Source of the DNA: Duganella sp. OV510
GTDB taxonomy: Bacteria > Pseudomonadota > Gammaproteobacteria > Burkholderiales > Burkholderiaceae_D
Direction of reading: 5' to 3'
Assembly (NCBI RefSeq): GCF_900100205.1
Contig: NZ_FNEQ01000006.1
Location: forward strand, 1 to 64,000
DNA length: 64,000 nt
Below, piece by piece: positions 61,231 through 64,000 of this stretch (position 1 is the first letter of the stretch; the number at the start of each line of letters is the position of its first letter). The translations under genes and the position numbers were made by a program. The notes under the pieces were generated by a model, which saw only the letters and a list, made by a program, of their open reading frames with translations, ran no database searches and was not told where the DNA came from.

Positions 61231-62348
61231 TGGCATTGGAAGAATTCAAATCGTCGCAACCGCTGACCATGGGGGTGGAGCTGGAGTTGCAACTGGTCAG
61301 CCTGTCGGACTTCGACCTGACCGCCTCCAGCCCGGATTTGCTGCACCTGTTGAGCCGCAAGCCTTTCCCTGGCAACGTGACGCCGGAAATTACAGAGAGC
61401 ATGATCGAGATCAACAGCGACGTGCACACCAACCATACCGAGCTGGTCAAGCAGTTGCAGGTGATCCGCGACACGCTGGTGCAGGCCGGTGAACAGCTGA
61501 ATATCGGCATCTGCGGCGGCGGCACGCACCCGTTCCAGAAATGGTCGGATCGCCGCATCTTCTCCAAGCCGCGCTTCAAGGAAGTGTCGGAACTGTACGG
61601 CTACCTGGCCAAGCAGTTCACCATCTTCGGCCAGCACGTGCACATCGGCTGCGCCTCGGGTGACGATGCGCTGTTCCTGCTGCATTCGCTGAGCCGTTAC
61701 GTGCCGCACTTCATCGCGCTGTCGTCGTCGTCGCCGTATGTGCAGGGGAATGACACCCTTTTCAACTCGGCGCGCCTGAATTCGGTGTTTGCTTTCCCGA
61801 TGAGCGGCCGCGCGCCGTTCACGCAAAGCTGGCACACCTTCGAGCACGAGTATTTCGCCAAGATGGAACATACCGGCGTGATCAAGAGCATGAAGGACTT
61901 CTACTGGGATATCCGGCCCAAGCCGGAATTCGGCACCATCGAGCTGCGCGTATGCGATACGCCGCTGACGGTGGAGCGTGCCGCCGCGCTGGCGGTGTAC
62001 CTGCAATCGCTGTGCGCCTATCTGCTGGAGCGCCGCGAGGAAGCGCCGGCGGAAGATGACTACCTGGTCTACAACTACAACCGCTTCCAGGCTTGCCGCT
62101 TTGGCCTGGACGGCACGGTGGTGCATCCGAAGACCTACGAAAGCCTGTCGCTGCGCGAAGATATTCTGACCACGCTGCGCAAGATGGAGCCATACGGCTC
62201 GAAACTGGGCGCCACGGCCGGCCTGCAGCATCTGGTGCAGGTCACGCACGAGGGCAGCGACGCCCACTACCTGCGCCAGCAGTTCGACGCCAGCGGCAGC
62301 GTCGAAGGTGTGGTGGATTCCGCCATCCAGCGTTTCCGCGGTCGCTGA
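61230..62348 (+). CDS. YbdK-family carboxylate-amine ligase (GCS2)
   Basis: 372 residues of the glutamate-cysteine ligase 2 family: [26 protein letters not shown] at the start, [34 protein letters not shown] and [42 protein letters not shown]. coli YbdK shows weak gamma-glutamylcysteine synthetase activity, and other members make different gamma-glutamyl or peptide bonds. The conserved N-terminal Glu pair (VELEL) binds Mg-ATP. Overlap with the antiporter gene indicates co-translation. Confidence 0.9.
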   Translation: MALEEFKSSQPLTMGVELELQLVSLSDFDLTASSPDLLHLLSRKPFPGNVTPEITESMIEINSDVHTNHTELVKQLQVIRDTLVQAGEQLNIGICGGGTHPFQKWSDRRIFSKPRFKEVSELYGYLAKQFTIFGQHVHIGCASGDDALFLLHSLSRYVPHFIALSSSSPYVQGNDTLFNSARLNSVFAFPMSGRAPFTQSWHTFEHEYFAKMEHTGVIKSMKDFYWDIRPKPEFGTIELRVCDTPLTVERAAALAVYLQSLCAYLLERREEAPAEDDYLVYNYNRFQACRFGLDGTVVHPKTYESLSLREDILTTLRKMEPYGSKLGATAGLQHLVQVTHEGSDAHYLRQQFDASGSVEGVVDSAIQRFRGR

Positions 62349-62349
62349 T

Positions 62350-63066
62350 CTACTTGAAGGTGATTGCCTTGTTGAGACGGGCAATCACCTCATCCGGCAC
62401 ATTTTTGCCGCACATGATGTGACGTTCCAGACCGCGCGGCATGTCCTTGAATTGCAGCAGGCGCAAGGTGGGCATGCGTGCGCTCATTTCCTTGATGATG
62501 TAATGGCCTTCGTCCTCGGACACAAACATCAGGTCGACCATGCCGGTGCTGACCGACTGCACCATCTTGATGGTGGTGGCGGTGGAGATGGCCGTCACCG
62601 GACGCCATTGCTTCATGAAGTCATCCAGCCCGCCGTAGGAATAATTTTCCTTGATCAGCACCCGTGCTTCGCTGTGATGCGCCAGTTCCTCCAGCGAAGC
62701 GATATTGCGTGCAGCGAAAGCTGCGTTGCTCAGCGCCACCCAGGTGCGGTCACGGTAGATCGGCTTGGTAAACTTGGCGTACTGCTGGCGCTCCGGCGTG
62801 GCGAACCAGCCGATCGCGCAACTGAGGCTGCTGTGATCCTTGACCATGAACAGCTGGCGGTTGGTTGGCACCTTGTGCCATTGCACCGGAATATTCGCCG
62901 CCTTGAACGCGGCGGTGGCAGGCGCGCCGGTCAGGCCGCCAACCGTGCCGTCTTGCTGCTGCACCATATACGGTGGCCGCTCGCTATACGTCAGGTGGAT
63001 CAGCTCCTCGGCACGGCTAAAGGGCAGGGCTAACATCAGGCTGGCAGCTAATACGGCGCGTCTCAT
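62350..63066 (-). CDS. periplasmic solute-binding protein (ABC family 3 type)
   Basis: 238 residues with a signal peptide (RRAVLAASLMLALPFSRA/EE). It has a type II periplasmic binding fold similar to amino-acid binding proteins: LIHLTYSERPPYMVQQQDGTVGGLTGAPATAAFKAANIPVQWHKVP and later ISTATTIKMVQSVSTGMVDLMFVSEDEG. No ABC permease or ATPase is adjacent, so it may be an orphan sensor-type binding protein. The stop codon lies one base from the convergent ligase stop. Confidence 0.8.
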   Translation of the reverse strand: MRRAVLAASLMLALPFSRAEELIHLTYSERPPYMVQQQDGTVGGLTGAPATAAFKAANIPVQWHKVPTNRQLFMVKDHSSLSCAIGWFATPERQQYAKFTKPIYRDRTWVALSNAAFAARNIASLEELAHHSEARVLIKENYSYGGLDDFMKQWRPVTAISTATTIKMVQSVSTGMVDLMFVSEDEGHYIIKEMSARMPTLRLLQFKDMPRGLERHIMCGKNVPDEVIARLNKAITFK

Positions 63067-63171
63067 GATTATTGGCGTGGTTTCAAGGCAGCCGCCAGTC
63101 TACACCGAAGATGCTAAAGTGCCACTATATGTTTATTAATTGCATGATCTTCGGCGGCGGTGTGTGGCGGG

Positions 63172-63996
63172 CTAGAAACGCGTTTCGCGCGCCACGCGCA
63201 GGAAGTTGTCGAGGATGCCAGTGCAGTCCAGCAGTTCGACGCCGCCGGCCTGGTGGAACTCCGGGTGCCATTGCAGGCCCATGACGAAGGGCGCCTTGCG
63301 GTAGCGGATCGCTTCGACGACGTTGTCCGGCACCGATAGCGCTTCGATCGACATATCCCGGCCCAGCGTCTTCACCGCCTGGTGGTGGATGGAGTTGACC
63401 AGTCCGGTGCCCTTGCCCTTGAACATGCGCGCCAGCGAGGAACCTGTGGGGAAGGTGATCTCATGGCGGTTGCGGTCATAGTCGTCGTTGACGTGGGCCA
63501 GCGATTCCGGCACGTCGGTGGCGATGTCCTGGTACAGCGTGCCACCGAAGGCGACATTAATCAATTGGCATCCACGGCAGATGCCCAGTACCGGCTTGCC
63601 GGCTTCAACGAATTCGTGCAGCAGCTCCAGTTCATACATGTCGCGCGCACGGTCGCCGCTCCATTCCGGCCGCGTCGGTACTTCCGAATAGCTTTGCGGC
63701 GAGACGTCGGCGCCGCCTTGCAGCACCAGGCCGTCCAGATGCTTGGCGTAGTCGCGCAGGCGGATGTTGGATGGATGCAGCAGGCCTTCGGTATTCACCG
63801 TCGGGATCATGAACACCAGCACGTCGCGCGACATCACCCATTGCGCGATCGACTCTTCCAGGTATTGCAGGTTCTTGCTCCGCAGACCGGTCGCGCCGGG
63901 TTCGGGATGGAAGATGCGGGCCGAGACGCCAATGTGCAGCGGCCGCTGGATGATGTGGCGCGTGGCCGCCGCCGCGATGCGCCGGTAGCGCGCCAT
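63172..63996 (-). CDS. gamma-glutamyl-gamma-aminobutyrate hydrolase-like (peptidase C26), possibly start-incomplete
   Basis: 274 residues from an ATG four bases inside the right edge; the true start may lie beyond the window. It is a class I glutamine amidotransferase-like hydrolase: LDGLVLQGGADVSPQSYSE, nucleophile Cys140 in VLGICRGCQLINVAFGGTLYQDI, INSIHHQAVK-like (VNSIHHQAVKTLG) and the catalytic His in GLQWHPEFH. PuuD-type members cleave gamma-glutamyl-GABA in putrescine degradation, and others hydrolyse gamma-glutamyl anilides or related amides. No other put/puu gene is visible here, so the substrate is open. Confidence 0.88.
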   Translation of the reverse strand: MARYRRIAAAATRHIIQRPLHIGVSARIFHPEPGATGLRSKNLQYLEESIAQWVMSRDVLVFMIPTVNTEGLLHPSNIRLRDYAKHLDGLVLQGGADVSPQSYSEVPTRPEWSGDRARDMYELELLHEFVEAGKPVLGICRGCQLINVAFGGTLYQDIATDVPESLAHVNDDYDRNRHEITFPTGSSLARMFKGKGTGLVNSIHHQAVKTLGRDMSIEALSVPDNVVEAIRYRKAPFVMGLQWHPEFHQAGGVELLDCTGILDNFLRVARETRF

Positions 63997-64000
63997 GATG

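Noticed and set aside
63105..63154. CCGAAGAT ... ATCTTCGG inverted repeat as a terminator
   Set aside because: The 34-base loop is too long and no T-tract follows. The stem is only 8 bp and could be chance.

Overview
The window is a GC-rich chromosomal segment with dense, mostly ATGA- or TAATG-coupled genes. It most resembles a betaproteobacterium of the family Oxalobacteraceae (Duganella/Massilia/Janthinobacterium type). This rests on gene content: TonB-dependent receptors of the IVADDIGKFPDTNVGQ type, plant-polysaccharide hydrolases, CheV, and a Pls-like synthetase. No alignment could be run. No insertion sequence, prophage, CRISPR array or integron is visible. There is one tRNA, tRNA-Gly(GCC).

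Layout. (a) 0.1-5.2 kb, minus strand: a small TPR-like secreted protein, a DadA-type amino-acid dehydrogenase, a DUF885 Tat-exported metallohydrolase and an FAD aromatic monooxygenase. (b) 5.3-8.6 kb, plus strand: a class A beta-lactamase followed by five overlapping small genes (DUF7661-like, unknown helical protein, GFA-type zinc protein, GNAT, DUF6624-like). (c) 8.6-14.6 kb, minus strand: a 1359-residue Pls/PosA-type single-module NRPS with membrane-embedded tandem terminal domains, its overlapping phosphopantetheinyl transferase, a polysaccharide deacetylase and a YdeI-family protein. (d) 14.7-16.2 kb: AMP nucleosidase. (e) 16.2-20.4 kb, minus strand: an iron-uptake operon (TonB receptor, DUF3649-PepSY fusion, DUF3325) behind a clear Fur box.

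(f) 20.6-47.7 kb, plus strand: an 18-gene arabinan / L-arabinose utilisation locus. An outer-membrane TonB receptor is followed by a GPH-family sugar importer, a cytoplasmic GH43 and an aldose 1-epimerase. Next come the non-phosphorylative L-arabinose enzymes: arabonate dehydratase, FAH-type AraD1, alpha-ketoglutarate semialdehyde dehydrogenase and SDR arabinose dehydrogenase. These are followed by exported GH97, GH51, two GH43 arabinanases, a GH127 beta-L-arabinofuranosidase, a YtfQRT-YjfF-type furanose ABC transporter, another exported GH43 and a LysR regulator. Polymer would be trimmed outside the cytoplasm, imported either as oligosaccharide (TonB receptor plus GPH porter) or as free furanose (ABC transporter), and oxidised to 2-oxoglutarate. 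AT-rich GATATC/GATATT palindromes sit before the TonB receptor, the dehydratase operon, the ABC operon and lysR, suggesting one regulon.

(g) 47.7-64 kb: housekeeping and signalling genes. These are a receiver plus GAF pair, a MarR-GNAT fusion with a near-perfect palindromic operator, a penicillin acylase family protein, an acyltransferase-3 membrane protein, a VOC protein, a CPA1 antiporter / LytS-type kinase / LytTR regulator operon, tRNA-Gly with terminator, CheV with terminator, a DJ-1/PfpI protein, S-formylglutathione hydrolase, a CPA2 antiporter coupled to a YbdK-type carboxylate-amine ligase, a periplasmic solute-binding protein and a peptidase C26 (PuuD-like) near the right edge.

No gene-free stretch exceeds 300 bases. 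The most notable items are the Pls-like synthetase operon, the self-contained arabinan locus with its shared operator candidate, and the tightly coupled six-gene unit headed by the beta-lactamase.
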